Shown here in pieces: positions 1-8,944 of a stretch of DNA of 39,258 nt; position 1 is the first letter of the stretch; the number at the start of each line of letters is the position of its first letter. Both the position numbers and the translations under genes were made by a program. The DNA lies in NCBI GenBank assembly GCA_017938625.1, contig JAGBBD010000066.1, positions 1 through 39,258 on the forward strand, read 5' to 3'. The notes under the pieces were generated by a model. That model had not been told where the DNA came from. It did no database searches and worked only from the letters and a program-made list of their open reading frames with translations. Source of the DNA: Oscillospiraceae bacterium. GTDB lineage: Bacteria > Bacillota > Clostridia > Oscillospirales > Oscillospiraceae.

Positions 1-1
1 A

Positions 2-211
2 CTTCTCGGAAACGAGCCTCAGTCGGTCGGACCGCAAAACGCGCCAATGGCGGTACATCTTGCACTACTGTCTGCTGATGTTATCTTGCTTGAGGGGATT
101 CGTTTGGCAGAGGTGTCCGAGGGTATCTATTTCTTAAATGCAGCTCCGCTGAATTTGGCGGGTGCAGATGGTTCACCGTGCAGAGCGGTGTTGATAGATA
201 CTGAAAGGTAA
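2..211 (+). CDS. Cyclase-family protein, C-terminal fragment
   Basis: Only the last 69 codons are present; the 5' part lies left of the window. The visible residues read GNEPQS, then ILLEGIRLAEV, then LNLAGADGSPCRAVLI before a TAA stop. An LEG(I/L)-L stretch followed by P-L-x-L-x-GADG-x-P-x-RA is how the C terminus of the cyclase / kynurenine-formamidase-like family (PF04199) ends. Members are metal-dependent hydrolases; the metal-binding N-terminal motif cannot be checked here, so the substrate is unknown. A strong intrinsic terminator follows 37 bases after the stop, so this gene is the end of its transcription unit. Confidence 0.75.
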   Translation, partial: LLGNEPQSVGPQNAPMAVHLALLSADVILLEGIRLAEVSEGIYFLNAAPLNLAGADGSPCRAVLIDTER

Positions 212-247
212 ATTCCAATTTATCGAACGGTTGTGTTCTGTTAATAT

Positions 248-283
248 ACTTCCCTCCGTTATTTTGACGGAGGGAAGTTCTTT
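248..283 (+). terminator. Intrinsic terminator after the cyclase-family gene
   Basis: An 11-bp perfect inverted repeat (248-258 with 268-278, core CTTCCCTCCG) with a 9-nt loop is followed by TCTTTATAT. It separates the cyclase-family gene from the next promoter. Confidence 0.85.
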
Positions 284-327
284 ATATCCCAAATCAGTCC
301 AAAAGGTAAAAGGGAGAAATTTTGTCC

Positions 328-356
328 TTGACGGACATTGAGTTTTGGTAGATAAT
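328..356 (+). promoter_or_regulatory. Sigma-A promoter of the ROK kinase-pgi unit
   Basis: TTGACG (328-333), a 17-nt spacer and GATAAT (351-356) lie just upstream of the kinase start at 380. Transcription would begin near 363, giving a very short leader that contains the AAGGAAGTG ribosome binding site. Confidence 0.75.
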
Positions 357-379
357 GTTTATTGTAAGGAAGTGATAAT

Positions 380-1321
380 ATGTACCGAGTCGGTATTGAC
401 ATTGGAGGCACCAGTATCAAGATCGGTGTCGTGGACGATGCTCTGCAGATCGTGCGGCGCAGCGCCATTCCCTTCCGCTGTGTGGGCGGCGAAGCTGTTG
501 CCGCCATGATCGCAGAGGAAATACATAAGCTTCTGGCGCAGGAGCCGAAGATCGAAAAGATCGAGAGTGTGGGCGTTGTCCTGCCGGGCAGCATCGACAA
601 AACACAGAGCATCGTTCTGGATGCACACAATCTGGATTTTCATAACGTTCCCTTCCGCGCCCAGCTGCAGGCACAGTTCCCGGAGCTGCAGGTCTATCTT
701 GCCAATGATGCAGACGGTGCGGCACTGGCAGAACTGGGCCGAGGCGCTTTTGAAGGCTGCAAAACCGCCGTGCTGCTGACCCTGGGTACCGGTGTAGGCG
801 GCGGCGTAATCCTTGGCGGCAAGCTGTTTTCCGGCGGCACAGGTCTTGGTGCAGAGCTGGGACACATGACTCTGGTCAACGGCGGTGAATACTGCACCTG
901 CGGCAACCACGGCTGTGTGGAAGCCTACTGCTCCGCCACCGCTCTCAAGCGTGACGGCATCCGCGCCATGAAAGCGCATCCGGAAAGTCTGCTGGCAAAA
1001 AAGTCCGGCGGCGATGAAGCTCTCATTGACGCCAAATTCGTCATCGACTGTGCCAAGGAAGGTGATGAGACTGCTATGGCAGTATTTGATGCCTATGTGG
1101 ACCATCTGGCAGCTGCCTGCATCAGTGTGGTGCACATTCTCGATCCGGAAGTCATCGCCATCGGCGGCGGCGTGTGCCATGCGGGAGAATTCCTGTTTGA
1201 GCCCCTGCGCCGTGGTATCGATGAAAAATGCTTCTTCTCCGAACACGGGAAGATCGTCCCTGCTGTCATGGGCAATGACGCCGGCATCGTCGGCGCTGCC
1301 ATGCTGGCACTCAATGCGTAA
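380..1321 (+). CDS. ROK-family sugar kinase (glucokinase-like)
   Basis: A 313-residue cytoplasmic ATP-dependent hexose kinase of the ROK family. Visible hallmarks are the N-terminal phosphate-binding motif [14 protein letters not shown] (residues 5-18), the catalytic aspartate in LANDADGAA (D110), the second phosphate loop GTGVGGG (136-142), the sugar-contacting ELGHM (159-163) and the ROK zinc cluster [10 protein letters not shown] (172-181). Length matches bacterial glucokinases (about 300-320). The start is supported by AAGGAAGTG 5-7 nt upstream. It is followed after 23 nt by glucose-6-phosphate isomerase under the same promoter, which favours glucose as substrate and an upper-glycolysis role; N-acetylmannosamine or another hexose cannot be excluded from sequence alone. 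Confidence 0.9.
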   Translation: MYRVGIDIGGTSIKIGVVDDALQIVRRSAIPFRCVGGEAVAAMIAEEIHKLLAQEPKIEKIESVGVVLPGSIDKTQSIVLDAHNLDFHNVPFRAQLQAQFPELQVYLANDADGAALAELGRGAFEGCKTAVLLTLGTGVGGGVILGGKLFSGGTGLGAELGHMTLVNGGEYCTCGNHGCVEAYCSATALKRDGIRAMKAHPESLLAKKSGGDEALIDAKFVIDCAKEGDETAMAVFDAYVDHLAAACISVVHILDPEVIAIGGGVCHAGEFLFEPLRRGIDEKCFFSEHGKIVPAVMGNDAGIVGAAMLALNA

Positions 1322-1344
1322 TTATTAATGTGGAGGTAACAACC

Positions 1345-2628
1345 ATGCTTCATTTTGACCGCACCGGCGCTGCCGGTTTCTGCTCCGAGGTAGACAAAAC
1401 CAAGTGTGCTGCTGCCATCGATACCCTGGTCAAGGGTACCGGCGAAGGCAACGACTTCATCGGCTGGGTGGATCTGCCCGTCAACTATGACAAGGAAGAG
1501 TTCAGCCGCATTCAGGCAGCTGCAAAGAAGATCTGCTCCGATTCCAAGGCTTTGGTCGTCATCGGTATCGGCGGCTCCTATCTTGGCGCAAGAGCCGTCA
1601 TTGAGCTGCTCAAGAGCCCCAACTACAACGCACTGCCCAAGAGCACTCCCGACATTTACTTCATCGGCAACGGTCTGGCAGCTGACGCTGTGGCAGAGAC
1701 CATCGCCATGATCGGTGATCGTGATTTCTCCGTCAACGTCATCTCCAAGTCCGGCACCACCACCGAACCCGCTATTGCCTTCCGTATGTTCAAGAAGCTG
1801 CTGGAAGACAAGTACGGCAAGGAAGGTGCAAAAGAGCGCATCTATGCCACTACCGACAAAGCCCGCGGCGCACTGAAGACCATGTCCAATAACGAAGGCT
1901 ATGAGACCTTTGTGGTGCCCGACAATGTGGGCGGTCGCTACAGCGTGCTCACTGCCGTGGGTCTGCTGCCCATCGCCTGCGCCGGTATCGACATTGAGGC
2001 ACTGATGGCAGGTGCGCAGAAGGAACGCGAAGAGTGTCTGACCAAGGGCACCGAGTCCGTTGCCGCACAGTATGCCGCACAGCGCCAGGCTCTGTACAAC
2101 AAGGGTCTGAAGGTGGAAGTGCTGGCAGCTTATGAGCCTGCATTCCGCTTCATGGCCGAGTGGTGGAAGCAGCTTTACGGCGAAAGCGAAGGCAAGGACG
2201 GCATCGGCATTTTCCCCGCTTCCGTGGATCTGACTGCCGATCTGCACTCCATGGGTCAGTACATCCAGGACGGCGAGCGTTTCCTGCAGGAGACCGTGGT
2301 GTTCTTCGACAAGTGCCGCACCTCTATGGTCGTGCCTTCCGACGAAGAAAATCTCGATGGTCTCAACTATCTGGCAGGCCGTGAACTGAGCTATGTCAAT
2401 GAAAAGGCCATGGAAGCCACTAAGGCTGCCCACATCGACGGCGGCGTGCCTGTTTCCGTCCTGCATCTGGACAGCATCTGTGAAGAAGAGGTGGGCAGAC
2501 TCATCTACTTCTTTGAGTTCGCCTGCGGCGTTTCCGGCTACATGTCCGGTGTCAACCCCTTCAACCAGCCCGGTGTGGAAGCTTACAAGAAGAATATGTT
2601 CAAGCTTCTGGGCAAGCCCGGTTATTGA
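1345..2628 (+). CDS. pgi: Glucose-6-phosphate isomerase
   Basis: Interconverts glucose 6-phosphate and fructose 6-phosphate in the cytoplasm. The 427-residue product has the sugar-isomerase signature [12 protein letters not shown] (about 73-84), the phosphate-binding SKSGTTTEP (134-142), the [10 protein letters not shown] segment carrying catalytic residues, and the C-terminal family signature [15 protein letters not shown] place the start at ATG 1345 because GGAGG (1332-1336) sits 8 nt upstream; an in-frame GTG at 1330 overlaps that ribosome binding site and is unlikely. It is the second gene of a kinase-isomerase pair that together would convert glucose to fructose 6-phosphate. A bidirectional terminator follows. 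Confidence 0.96.
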   Translation: MLHFDRTGAAGFCSEVDKTKCAAAIDTLVKGTGEGNDFIGWVDLPVNYDKEEFSRIQAAAKKICSDSKALVVIGIGGSYLGARAVIELLKSPNYNALPKSTPDIYFIGNGLAADAVAETIAMIGDRDFSVNVISKSGTTTEPAIAFRMFKKLLEDKYGKEGAKERIYATTDKARGALKTMSNNEGYETFVVPDNVGGRYSVLTAVGLLPIACAGIDIEALMAGAQKEREECLTKGTESVAAQYAAQRQALYNKGLKVEVLAAYEPAFRFMAEWWKQLYGESEGKDGIGIFPASVDLTADLHSMGQYIQDGERFLQETVVFFDKCRTSMVVPSDEENLDGLNYLAGRELSYVNEKAMEATKAAHIDGGVPVSVLHLDSICEEEVGRLIYFFEFACGVSGYMSGVNPFNQPGVEAYKKNMFKLLGKPGY

Positions 2629-2644
2629 TCCGTCATTTATGCAT

Positions 2645-2680
2645 AAAAAAATCTCTCCGCATAGCGGAGAGATTTTTTTA
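2645..2680. terminator. Bidirectional terminator between pgi and nagA
   Basis: The 8-bp stem CTCTCCGC (2653-2660) / GCGGAGAG (2664-2671) has a 3-nt loop, an A-run on the left and a T-run on the right, so it can end both converging units. Confidence 0.9.
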
Positions 2681-2687
2681 TGTAGTA

Positions 2688-3809
2688 TTATTTGCCGCCG
2701 AGGTAGACCTTTTGGATATTGTAATCCTTGTCGCAAACCACAAAGTCAGCCAGCTTGCCGGGAGCAATAGAACCAACCTTGTCCTGTGCACCAAGGGCGC
2801 AGGCAGGATTATAGGTGGCAGCACGGACAGCATCTTCTTCCTTGATGCCAAATGCCATGGCATTTTTCATGCACTGGAACAGATTGGTGGCTGAGCCTGC
2901 CAGCGTACCGTCTGCCAGCTTGGCAACACCACCTGCCAGGAAGATCTGCTGACCGCCCAGCTCATATTCGCCATCGGGCATGCCGCAGCAGCGCAGGGCA
3001 TCGGAAACCAGAATCATCCGCTCGCCGCCAAACATGGAAAATGCCAGACGGACAGATGCGGGATGGATATGCATACCATCGGAGATGATCTCCGCACGAA
3101 CATGGTCTGCTTCCACAGCAGCAGGGATCACACCGGGATTGCGGTGATGGATGCCGGGCATAGCATTATACAGATGGGTCAGATGGGTCGCACCCTTCTC
3201 AAAAGCTTCCTTTGCATGATCGTAATCAGAGTCGGTATGGGCAACGGACACGGTGCACAGTTCCTTTGCCTTTTCCACAAACTCTGCCGCACCGGGCAGC
3301 TCCGGCGCCACATCCACGATGCGCACCAGTCCGCCGCAACCTTCATACAGCTTCTTAAAGCCCTCAAAGTCGGGAGCTTTCAGATAGGCGCCATTCTGTG
3401 CGCCTTTTTTCTTTTCGGAAAAATAAGGGCCTTCCATCTGGATGCCCATGAGTCTGGCATGACCCTCGGGTGCTTCGTCATGAAGCTGCTTGGCTGTGGC
3501 AAATGCCTTTTCCAGCACATCGTAAGGCAGAGTCATGGAGGCAGGGGCAAAGGAAGTGATGCCGTTCTCAGCCAGATACTTTGCCATTTTCTTCAGACCT
3601 TCATAGTCACCATCGGAGAAGTCTGCGCCGGAGTTACCGTGGTTATGGACATCGATCAGACCGGGAATGACAGTAGCACCGCCAAGATCCACAGCATCTG
3701 CCGGGACCTCATCGGGCAGCACCTGTGTGAACACACCGTCCTTTACCTCAAAGGCACCGGTACGGAATGTAAAATCAGAGCAGTAAATTCTTGCGTTTTG
3801 AAAGAACAT
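2688..3809 (-). CDS. nagA: N-acetylglucosamine-6-phosphate deacetylase
   Basis: Amidohydrolase that removes the acetyl group of GlcNAc-6-phosphate to give glucosamine-6-phosphate. The 373-residue protein has the metal-binding HNHG (H55, H57), MEGPY (E126), metal and substrate histidines at H191 (AHTDSDY) and H212 (THLYNAMPG), SDGMHIHP (about 243-250) and the catalytic aspartate in LVSDAL (D270). I start it at 3809 because GGAGG (3817-3821) lies 7 nt upstream; an in-frame start 18 nt earlier would include the ribosome binding site in the coding region. It is 14 nt downstream of a ROK-family gene in the same operon, consistent with amino-sugar catabolism or cell-wall recycling. No nagB is in view. 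Confidence 0.95.
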   Translation of the reverse strand: MFFQNARIYCSDFTFRTGAFEVKDGVFTQVLPDEVPADAVDLGGATVIPGLIDVHNHGNSGADFSDGDYEGLKKMAKYLAENGITSFAPASMTLPYDVLEKAFATAKQLHDEAPEGHARLMGIQMEGPYFSEKKKGAQNGAYLKAPDFEGFKKLYEGCGGLVRIVDVAPELPGAAEFVEKAKELCTVSVAHTDSDYDHAKEAFEKGATHLTHLYNAMPGIHHRNPGVIPAAVEADHVRAEIISDGMHIHPASVRLAFSMFGGERMILVSDALRCCGMPDGEYELGGQQIFLAGGVAKLADGTLAGSATNLFQCMKNAMAFGIKEEDAVRAATYNPACALGAQDKVGSIAPGKLADFVVCDKDYNIQKVYLGGK

Positions 3810-3823
3810 AGCGTTTCCTCCGA

Positions 3824-5206
3824 TCACTTTTTGATCTCGGGCAGACTTGCTGCTGCAGCAGACTGTCCGACACGGCGGGTCTTTTCATCGGGGAGCATGA
3901 CCTCCACCTTTTCTGCCACTGCCGGGAACTCATCTGCCAGCACTGCCTTGCAGGTGGCAAGAATGGTATCGCCGCCCTTACCGGACATGACTCTGCCCAG
4001 CAGCATCAGATGGCGGATATCATAGTAGTGGCTGTACTGCACCACAGCATAAGCAAGGTAGGTACCAATATCACGGAAGATCTTCTGTGCTCTTGCATCG
4101 TCAGCTTCCATGAGTGCCTGCACCACTTTCAGCTTTTCTGCAGGGGTCAGCTTGGGATCGATCTCGATACCGGCTCGGGGAGCCAGCTTGATAACAGCAT
4201 CCTGAGAGAAATACTTGCAGCCCACACCGAAGTCTGTAGACCATTCGTCCTGCATGGCGTCTTCGTTCAGATCCACAGGTGCAAAGGCCAGCTCACTGAT
4301 CCAGCCAAGGACATTCTTATCCTTATCCACATAGCCGACCGCCTCACTGGTGCCCATAGCAAGACCCATGATAGAGCCGCAGTCCATGCCGATGGCGCCT
4401 GCCAGCGCGGAAACGTCACCATCATTGGCGACCACGATGGGAACATTGCCCATCTCTGCAGCAGCACGGTCATAGACCGTCTTGACCTCGTCCCAGCGGT
4501 CTCTGGGCACACAGTAGAAGATACTGGAGATCATGGGCGCATTACCGATAAACACACCTGCGGAGGATACACCGATGGCATCCACACGAGGCATTTTGGA
4601 GGCAGCGGTACGGAAGCTGTCAAGGATGCCTTCATACTGATAGTTGGGATCGGGATTGGTCTTGGGATGCCAGACCACTTCCTCGGAATAAACGCACTCA
4701 CCGTCGATCACGGCAGACACCTTGCGGTCAGAGCCGCCTGCATCAAAGCCAATACGGCAGCCATCCATATGTCCGCCCATGGGACGGGCTGTTTCGTTTG
4801 CTTCGGGGCACTGCTCCAGAGGCAGAGAGATGATCTCCAGCTCACGCTCGTAGAGCTTCTGGAAGAAGTCTGCATCAAAGGCACGTTCGCCTGCGGGCGC
4901 ATAGGACTGCTTCAGCTTCTGTGCGATCTCATCGCAGCCGCAGACATACACGCGGAAACCGCCGATGGACCAGAGCAGGAACTTCATATAACGCTCCACA
5001 AAGCGGTAGTCCGCCTGCTGCATCTCCGGGGTGCCGTAAATGAAGCTCTTGCGCACAGAGATCTGACCCTCGTTGCGCTCCACAGCAATGGCAATGGGCT
5101 TGGACGCGCCTTTCAGATAAGCCTGCATCCAGACGCCAAAGGGAATAAAGCCGGGATCCAGTTCCGGCACGTGTTTCATATCATACTCAATTCCTAAATA
5201 TCTCAT
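3824..5206 (-). CDS. ROK-family protein with an N-terminal extension, in operon with nagA
   Basis: A 460-residue protein whose second half (from about residue 150) is a ROK kinase core: GFDAGGSDRKVSAVI as first phosphate motif (153-167), VVANDGDVSALAG with the candidate catalytic aspartate D262, and LAMGTSEAVG in place of the usual GTGxGG loop (282-291). The zinc motif CxCGxxGCxE of most ROK proteins is absent, and residues 1-150 match no domain I recognise. There is no obvious N-terminal winged helix, so a sugar kinase is more likely than a NagC-type repressor. The first gene of the ROK-nagA operon, it could phosphorylate GlcNAc or a related amino sugar before NagA; that is inference. Start supported by AAGGAGG just upstream. 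Confidence 0.8.
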   Translation of the reverse strand: MRYLGIEYDMKHVPELDPGFIPFGVWMQAYLKGASKPIAIAVERNEGQISVRKSFIYGTPEMQQADYRFVERYMKFLLWSIGGFRVYVCGCDEIAQKLKQSYAPAGERAFDADFFQKLYERELEIISLPLEQCPEANETARPMGGHMDGCRIGFDAGGSDRKVSAVIDGECVYSEEVVWHPKTNPDPNYQYEGILDSFRTAASKMPRVDAIGVSSAGVFIGNAPMISSIFYCVPRDRWDEVKTVYDRAAAEMGNVPIVVANDGDVSALAGAIGMDCGSIMGLAMGTSEAVGYVDKDKNVLGWISELAFAPVDLNEDAMQDEWSTDFGVGCKYFSQDAVIKLAPRAGIEIDPKLTPAEKLKVVQALMEADDARAQKIFRDIGTYLAYAVVQYSHYYDIRHLMLLGRVMSGKGGDTILATCKAVLADEFPAVAEKVEVMLPDEKTRRVGQSAAAASLPEIKK

Positions 5207-5249
5207 AAGGTTGACCTCCTTGTGATTTTGTAGATGCTCCTACTATTTT

Positions 5250-5278
5250 ATTATAATCGGTCGCAGAAATCATGTCAA
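5250..5278 (-). promoter_or_regulatory. Consensus promoter of the ROK-nagA operon
   Basis: On the minus strand TTGACA (5278-5273), a 17-nt spacer and TATAAT (5255-5250): a full sigma-A consensus match about 45 nt upstream of the start codon. Confidence 0.9.
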
Positions 5279-5295
5279 CCGAAGTTACCAAGTTT

Positions 5296-5316
5296 TTCGC
5301 AACTTTCGGTTGCGAA
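5296..5316. promoter_or_regulatory. Inverted repeat upstream of the ROK-nagA promoter
   Basis: A perfect 8-bp inverted repeat, TTCGCAAC (5296-5303) and GTTGCGAA (5309-5316) with 5 nt between, lies 18 nt upstream of the -35 box. It is well placed for an activator or a second operator of a sugar-responsive regulator; the regulator is unknown. Confidence 0.5.
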
Positions 5317-5323
5317 CAGACAT

Positions 5324-5353
5324 AAAAAAAGCGGTGCAGAAACTCTGCACCGC
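5324..5353 (-). terminator. Terminator of the CofE-like gene
   Basis: A 10-bp perfect stem (5331-5340 with 5344-5353, GCGGTGCAGA) with a 3-nt loop is followed on the minus strand by seven T residues. Confidence 0.9.
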
Positions 5354-5365
5354 TTTGCATCTTGC

Positions 5366-6562
5366 TTAGTCTGTGGTATAATTGTCAAAGTAGCCCTGGA
5401 TATAGACAACAGGAGTGCCCTTATCGCCGGAGCCGGAGGTCAGATCACACAAAGAGCCGATCAGATCGGTCAGCTGTCTGGGCGTCGTGCCCTGAGATGC
5501 CATGGTACCGAACAAGTCGCCTTCCTTTTCCTTGATGGACTTGGAGATGGCTTCCTTCAGTTCCGCACCGGAGAGATTGGCATAGTCATTATCTGCCAGA
5601 TACTTCAGCTTCAGCTCATTGGGAGTGCCGATGAGACCGTCGGTGAAGGCAGGAGAAACGACAGGGTCTGCCAGTTCCCAGATCTTGCCCTGAGGATCCT
5701 TGAAAGCACCGTCGCCATAGACCATGACTTCCACATGCTTTCCGGTCTTCTTCAGCATCTCGTCCTGGATGGCAACCACCAGATCCTTACACTCGTTGGG
5801 GAACAGCTTGATCTTATCTTCGGTAGACTTGTTGGAGCCCAGAAGACCATACTTGCTGTTGTAGCCGCTGCCGTTGACAGGAGCATTGAGAATGTCGTCC
5901 AGACCGCAGACAGCCTTGGCGCCATTTTCGCGCAGGATGCGCTTGGTACGTGCTCTGGTATGGATATCGCAGTTGATGACACAGTCGGTGTAGTCCAATA
6001 TCGCCTTTGCCTGATTGCCGAACACGAATTCGACCTCTGCGCCCTCTTCACGGACGATGCCGGTATACAGATCCACATAGTCCATGCCGGTAAACTCGTG
6101 AGGATTGGAGCCAAAGATCTCACGATACTTTTTCAGATCCAGCACATCGGTGTAAGGATTGACACCGGATGCATCCAGCTGGTCAAGAGAGAACAGGGAG
6201 TTGCCCACTTCATCGGTGGGATAGCTGAGCATGATGACGACCTTCTTGCAGCCTCTTGCGATGCCGCGCAGGTTGATGGAGAAACGGTTACGGGACAGGA
6301 TGGGGAAAATAACGCCCACCGTCTCGCCGCCCAGTTTAGCCTTGACATCTGCCGCAATATCGTCTACAGTTGCGTAGTTACCCTGTGCACGAGCCACGAT
6401 AGATTCGGTCATGGCGATCACGTCACGGTCACGGACTGCGAAGCCATCTTCGCTGGCTGCAGCTTCCAGAACGCTGTCAACAACGATCTTGACCAGATCA
6501 TCGCCTTCCCGGATAATAGGGCAGCGAATGCCGCGGGAAATCGTACCGACTCTTCTTTCCAT
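5366..6562 (-). CDS. Coenzyme F420-0:L-glutamate ligase (CofE-like) family protein
   Basis: A 398-residue protein that I assign to the CofE / F420-0 gamma-glutamyl ligase family (PF01996) from the opening VGTISRGIRCPIIREGDD, the motif AMTESIVARAQGNY and the SNKSTEDKIKLFP / VYGDGAFKDP segments. In F420 producers the enzyme adds glutamate to F420-0; many Clostridia carry this stand-alone homologue without other F420 genes, so its physiological substrate is uncertain. The start at 6562 is preceded by GGAGG (6574-6570); an upstream in-frame start would add 17 residues with no ribosome binding site. Monocistronic, with its own promoter and terminator. Confidence 0.75.
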   Translation of the reverse strand: MERRVGTISRGIRCPIIREGDDLVKIVVDSVLEAAASEDGFAVRDRDVIAMTESIVARAQGNYATVDDIAADVKAKLGGETVGVIFPILSRNRFSINLRGIARGCKKVVIMLSYPTDEVGNSLFSLDQLDASGVNPYTDVLDLKKYREIFGSNPHEFTGMDYVDLYTGIVREEGAEVEFVFGNQAKAILDYTDCVINCDIHTRARTKRILRENGAKAVCGLDDILNAPVNGSGYNSKYGLLGSNKSTEDKIKLFPNECKDLVVAIQDEMLKKTGKHVEVMVYGDGAFKDPQGKIWELADPVVSPAFTDGLIGTPNELKLKYLADNDYANLSGAELKEAISKSIKEKEGDLFGTMASQGTTPRQLTDLIGSLCDLTSGSGDKGTPVVYIQGYFDNYTTD

Positions 6563-6601
6563 ATTAATGCCTCCAATTAAGGTATGAAAGTTTTCGGTGA
6601 C

Positions 6602-6631
6602 ATTATAGCACATATGATGTGCTCTTCACAA
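6602..6631 (-). promoter_or_regulatory. Promoter with palindromic spacer before the CofE-like gene
   Basis: Minus-strand TATAAT (6607-6602) with TTGTGA (6631-6626) 18 nt upstream. The spacer holds the inverted repeat AGCACAT-atg-ATGTGCT (6607-6623), which would place a repressor directly over the promoter. Confidence 0.6.
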
Positions 6632-6761
6632 GCGGTCTGAAAAAATTGGCAAAAAATTTTTTGTAGAATCTTTTGCTTCATTCAGCGACATTTTTTTACA
6701 TTTTCCACATGATTACAAAAACTTCCTTAAATAAGCACAAATTTACACAGAGGTGGTCCTT

Positions 6762-7529
6762 ATGAAAAACACGGTTTTGGCATGGTTTGATCGGCTTCCC
6801 TTCCCCGTCCAATGGCGGCAGGAAGTAGCGGAAGCAGCAGAGAATTTTTCTCCCGACGCGGAACGTACCCCCATGTGGGGTCTGCTCCACGCCCTGTGCC
6901 GCTGCGACTCGCTGGAAAGGCGTTATGAGGAAAAAGGCATTGACAAAACGATTCTCATGGCGACCCTTGGCGATATTGTCGTGTGGGCAGAAAACCAGTA
7001 TCTTGTCCACAAAACAGTGGGGCTTTCCGATGCCGCCTGGCTGGAAGGGCACCTGGATATGAAGCTGTTCCGCCTTGGCAGACTGCAATTCAAAATGGAG
7101 AGCGCCATCTGCGGCAGCGAACGGTACGGCCTGAAAGAAGGAGATCCTGTTATTGAGATCCATATCCCACAGGGTGAACCCATGAAGTTGGAAGACGTCC
7201 ACGCAGCTTACAGGCTGGCAAAGACCTTCTTTGCAAAATACTTTCCGGAACATTCCTACCGTTATTTTACCTGCGGAAGCTGGCTTTTAGACAAAAATTT
7301 CAAGGATTTTTTGAAAGAAACTTCCAATATTCTGAAGTTTGCATCGGAATTTGACGTCATTCACTGGGCACCCTCCAACGATGCCATGCGCAGGCTTTTC
7401 GAGCTCAACCCCAACAAGGGCCCTGAAAACTCTTTTCAGAGAAATGTGCGCACCTTTGTGGAAGGCGGCGGACAGACGCTGGAGGGCTACGGCATTCTGA
7501 CATGGGACGGGTGGGACGATGATCACTGA
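6762..7529 (+). CDS. Acyltransferase-domain protein (DUF5596 / GNAT-like C-terminal type)
   Basis: A 255-residue cytoplasmic protein resembling the Firmicutes acyltransferase-domain family with a DUF5596-like N-terminal half and a GNAT-like C-terminal half. Family-typical blocks are MATLGDIVVWAENQ, the HLDMKLFRLGRLQF segment, EIHIPQGEPM, the AYRLAKTFF / CGSWLLD region and SNILKFASEFDV. The acyl donor and target are unknown. The start is taken at ATG 6762 because GAGGTGG (6750-6756) is its ribosome binding site; an in-frame GTG at 6753 falls inside that site. It overlaps the following TrmH gene by 11 nt, so the two are translationally coupled. Confidence 0.75.
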   Translation: MKNTVLAWFDRLPFPVQWRQEVAEAAENFSPDAERTPMWGLLHALCRCDSLERRYEEKGIDKTILMATLGDIVVWAENQYLVHKTVGLSDAAWLEGHLDMKLFRLGRLQFKMESAICGSERYGLKEGDPVIEIHIPQGEPMKLEDVHAAYRLAKTFFAKYFPEHSYRYFTCGSWLLDKNFKDFLKETSNILKFASEFDVIHWAPSNDAMRRLFELNPNKGPENSFQRNVRTFVEGGGQTLEGYGILTWDGWDDDH

Positions 7530-8310
7530 AATCACCGATTTTCTCGCGCCGGAACTGGATGTTTACGCGCGACTGACAGAGAATCAGCTGCTCAACAGAG
7601 AGCACCCGGAAGAAGGGCTTTTCATTGCGGAAAGCCCCAAGGTCATTGAGCGCGCCTTGGATGCAGGCTGCGTGCCGGTGTCCTTTCTGATCGAAAAAAA
7701 GCATCTGGAAACACAAGCCAGGGACATTCTTGCCCGCTGCAGCCAGATCCCTGTGTACACAGCAGAATTTGATGTGCTGACCCAGCTTACCGGCTTTGCC
7801 CTTACAAGAGGTATGCTCTGCGCCATGCACCGCCCCATGCACAAGACACCCGAGGAAATTTGCCGGACTGCGCGGCGTGTGGCAGTTCTGGAGGATGTGA
7901 TGAATCCCACCAATATCGGTGCCATTTTCCGCTCGGCAGCCGCTTTGGGAATGGATGCTGTGCTGCTGACAAAAGCCTGCAGTGACCCTCTCTACCGCCG
8001 CGCCATCCGCGTGAGTATGGGAACCGTATTTCAGGTGCCGTGGACATGGATCGAAGACATCAATCAGCTGAAAGAGCTTGGTTTTAAGACCGCCGCCATG
8101 GCGCTGAAAGAAGACACGCTCTCCATTCGGGACGAACGTCTGCGGCAATGTGAAAAGCTTGCCATCGTGCTTGGTACAGAAGGAGACGGATTAGCAGAAA
8201 GCACCATTGCAGAATGTGATTTCACCGTAAAAATTCCCATGACCCACGGAGTGGACAGTCTCAACGTAGCTGCCGCCAGCGCCGTAGCATTCTGGGAACT
8301 GGGACAATAA
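7519..8310 (+). CDS. TrmH/SpoU-family RNA 2'-O-methyltransferase
   Basis: A 263-residue SPOUT methyltransferase that transfers a methyl group from SAM to a ribose 2'-OH in tRNA or rRNA. All three family motifs are present: NPTNIGAIFRSA (129-140), LGTEGDGL (218-225) and IPMTHGVDSLNVAAASAV (239-256), forming the trefoil-knot SAM site. Residues 1-100 look like the N-terminal substrate-binding domain common in rlmB/TrmH-like enzymes. The target nucleotide cannot be predicted. It overlaps the upstream acyltransferase gene and is 10 nt ahead of an SGNH hydrolase, so the three probably form one operon. Confidence 0.92.
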   Translation: MITEITDFLAPELDVYARLTENQLLNREHPEEGLFIAESPKVIERALDAGCVPVSFLIEKKHLETQARDILARCSQIPVYTAEFDVLTQLTGFALTRGMLCAMHRPMHKTPEEICRTARRVAVLEDVMNPTNIGAIFRSAAALGMDAVLLTKACSDPLYRRAIRVSMGTVFQVPWTWIEDINQLKELGFKTAAMALKEDTLSIRDERLRQCEKLAIVLGTEGDGLAESTIAECDFTVKIPMTHGVDSLNVAAASAVAFWELGQ

Positions 8311-8320
8311 GGAGAAAGAC

Positions 8321-8944
8321 ATGAAAACAATACTATTTCAAGGTGACTCTATTACGGATTGCCTGCGTTACCGAGAAGATCCCTATCATCTCGGCAGCGG
8401 GTATGCCGTCATAACAGCCGGGAGGATCGGCGTGAATTTCCCCGGCAAATACAGATTTCTCAACAAAGGGATCGGCGGCAATCGCAGCGTAGATCTCTAT
8501 GCCAGAGTGAAATGCGATATCATCGCTCTGAAGCCGGACATCCTCACCATTCTCATCGGCGTCAATGACACATGGCACGAGCTGGCGCATCAAAACGGCG
8601 TCAGCGTGGAGCGATACGAGCAGCTGTATGATATGCTGCTGTGCGATGTGAAAGCGGCGCTTCCTCAGACAAAGATCGTTCTGCTGGAGCCTTTTGTGCT
8701 GCCAGGAAGCGGTGTGGAGCCATACTACGACGCCTTCGCGCAGGACGTAAGAAATCGGCAGGTCGTGAGCAAACGGTTGGCGGACAAGCATGGGCTTTCC
8801 TATGTGTTTCTGCAGAAAACGTTGGAGAATTTTGCGCAAAAGACTTCCAATGACAATGTGCTCCTTGACGGGGTACACCCCTCCCCCACCGGTCACGCGC
8901 TTATCGCCGATGCGCTGTATCGTGTGCTTGAGCCTATACTATAA
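8321..8944 (+). CDS. SGNH/GDSL-family hydrolase
   Basis: A 207-residue esterase/lipase-like enzyme. All SGNH blocks are visible: GDSITD with nucleophile S10, GIGGNRS (50-56), IGVND with N82, and DGVHPSPTGH with catalytic D183 and H186. There is no signal peptide, so it acts inside the cell, possibly as a deacetylase or on lipid or carbohydrate esters; specificity is unknown. AGGAG lies directly upstream of the ATG. Last gene of the acyltransferase-TrmH-hydrolase unit and followed by a 15-bp bidirectional hairpin. Confidence 0.9.
   Translation: MKTILFQGDSITDCLRYREDPYHLGSGYAVITAGRIGVNFPGKYRFLNKGIGGNRSVDLYARVKCDIIALKPDILTILIGVNDTWHELAHQNGVSVERYEQLYDMLLCDVKAALPQTKIVLLEPFVLPGSGVEPYYDAFAQDVRNRQVVSKRLADKHGLSYVFLQKTLENFAQKTSNDNVLLDGVHPSPTGHALIADALYRVLEPIL

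Noticed and set aside
1093-2736. 547-codon minus-strand frame across the ROK kinase and pgi
   Set aside because: Antisense to two genes with complete catalytic motifs.
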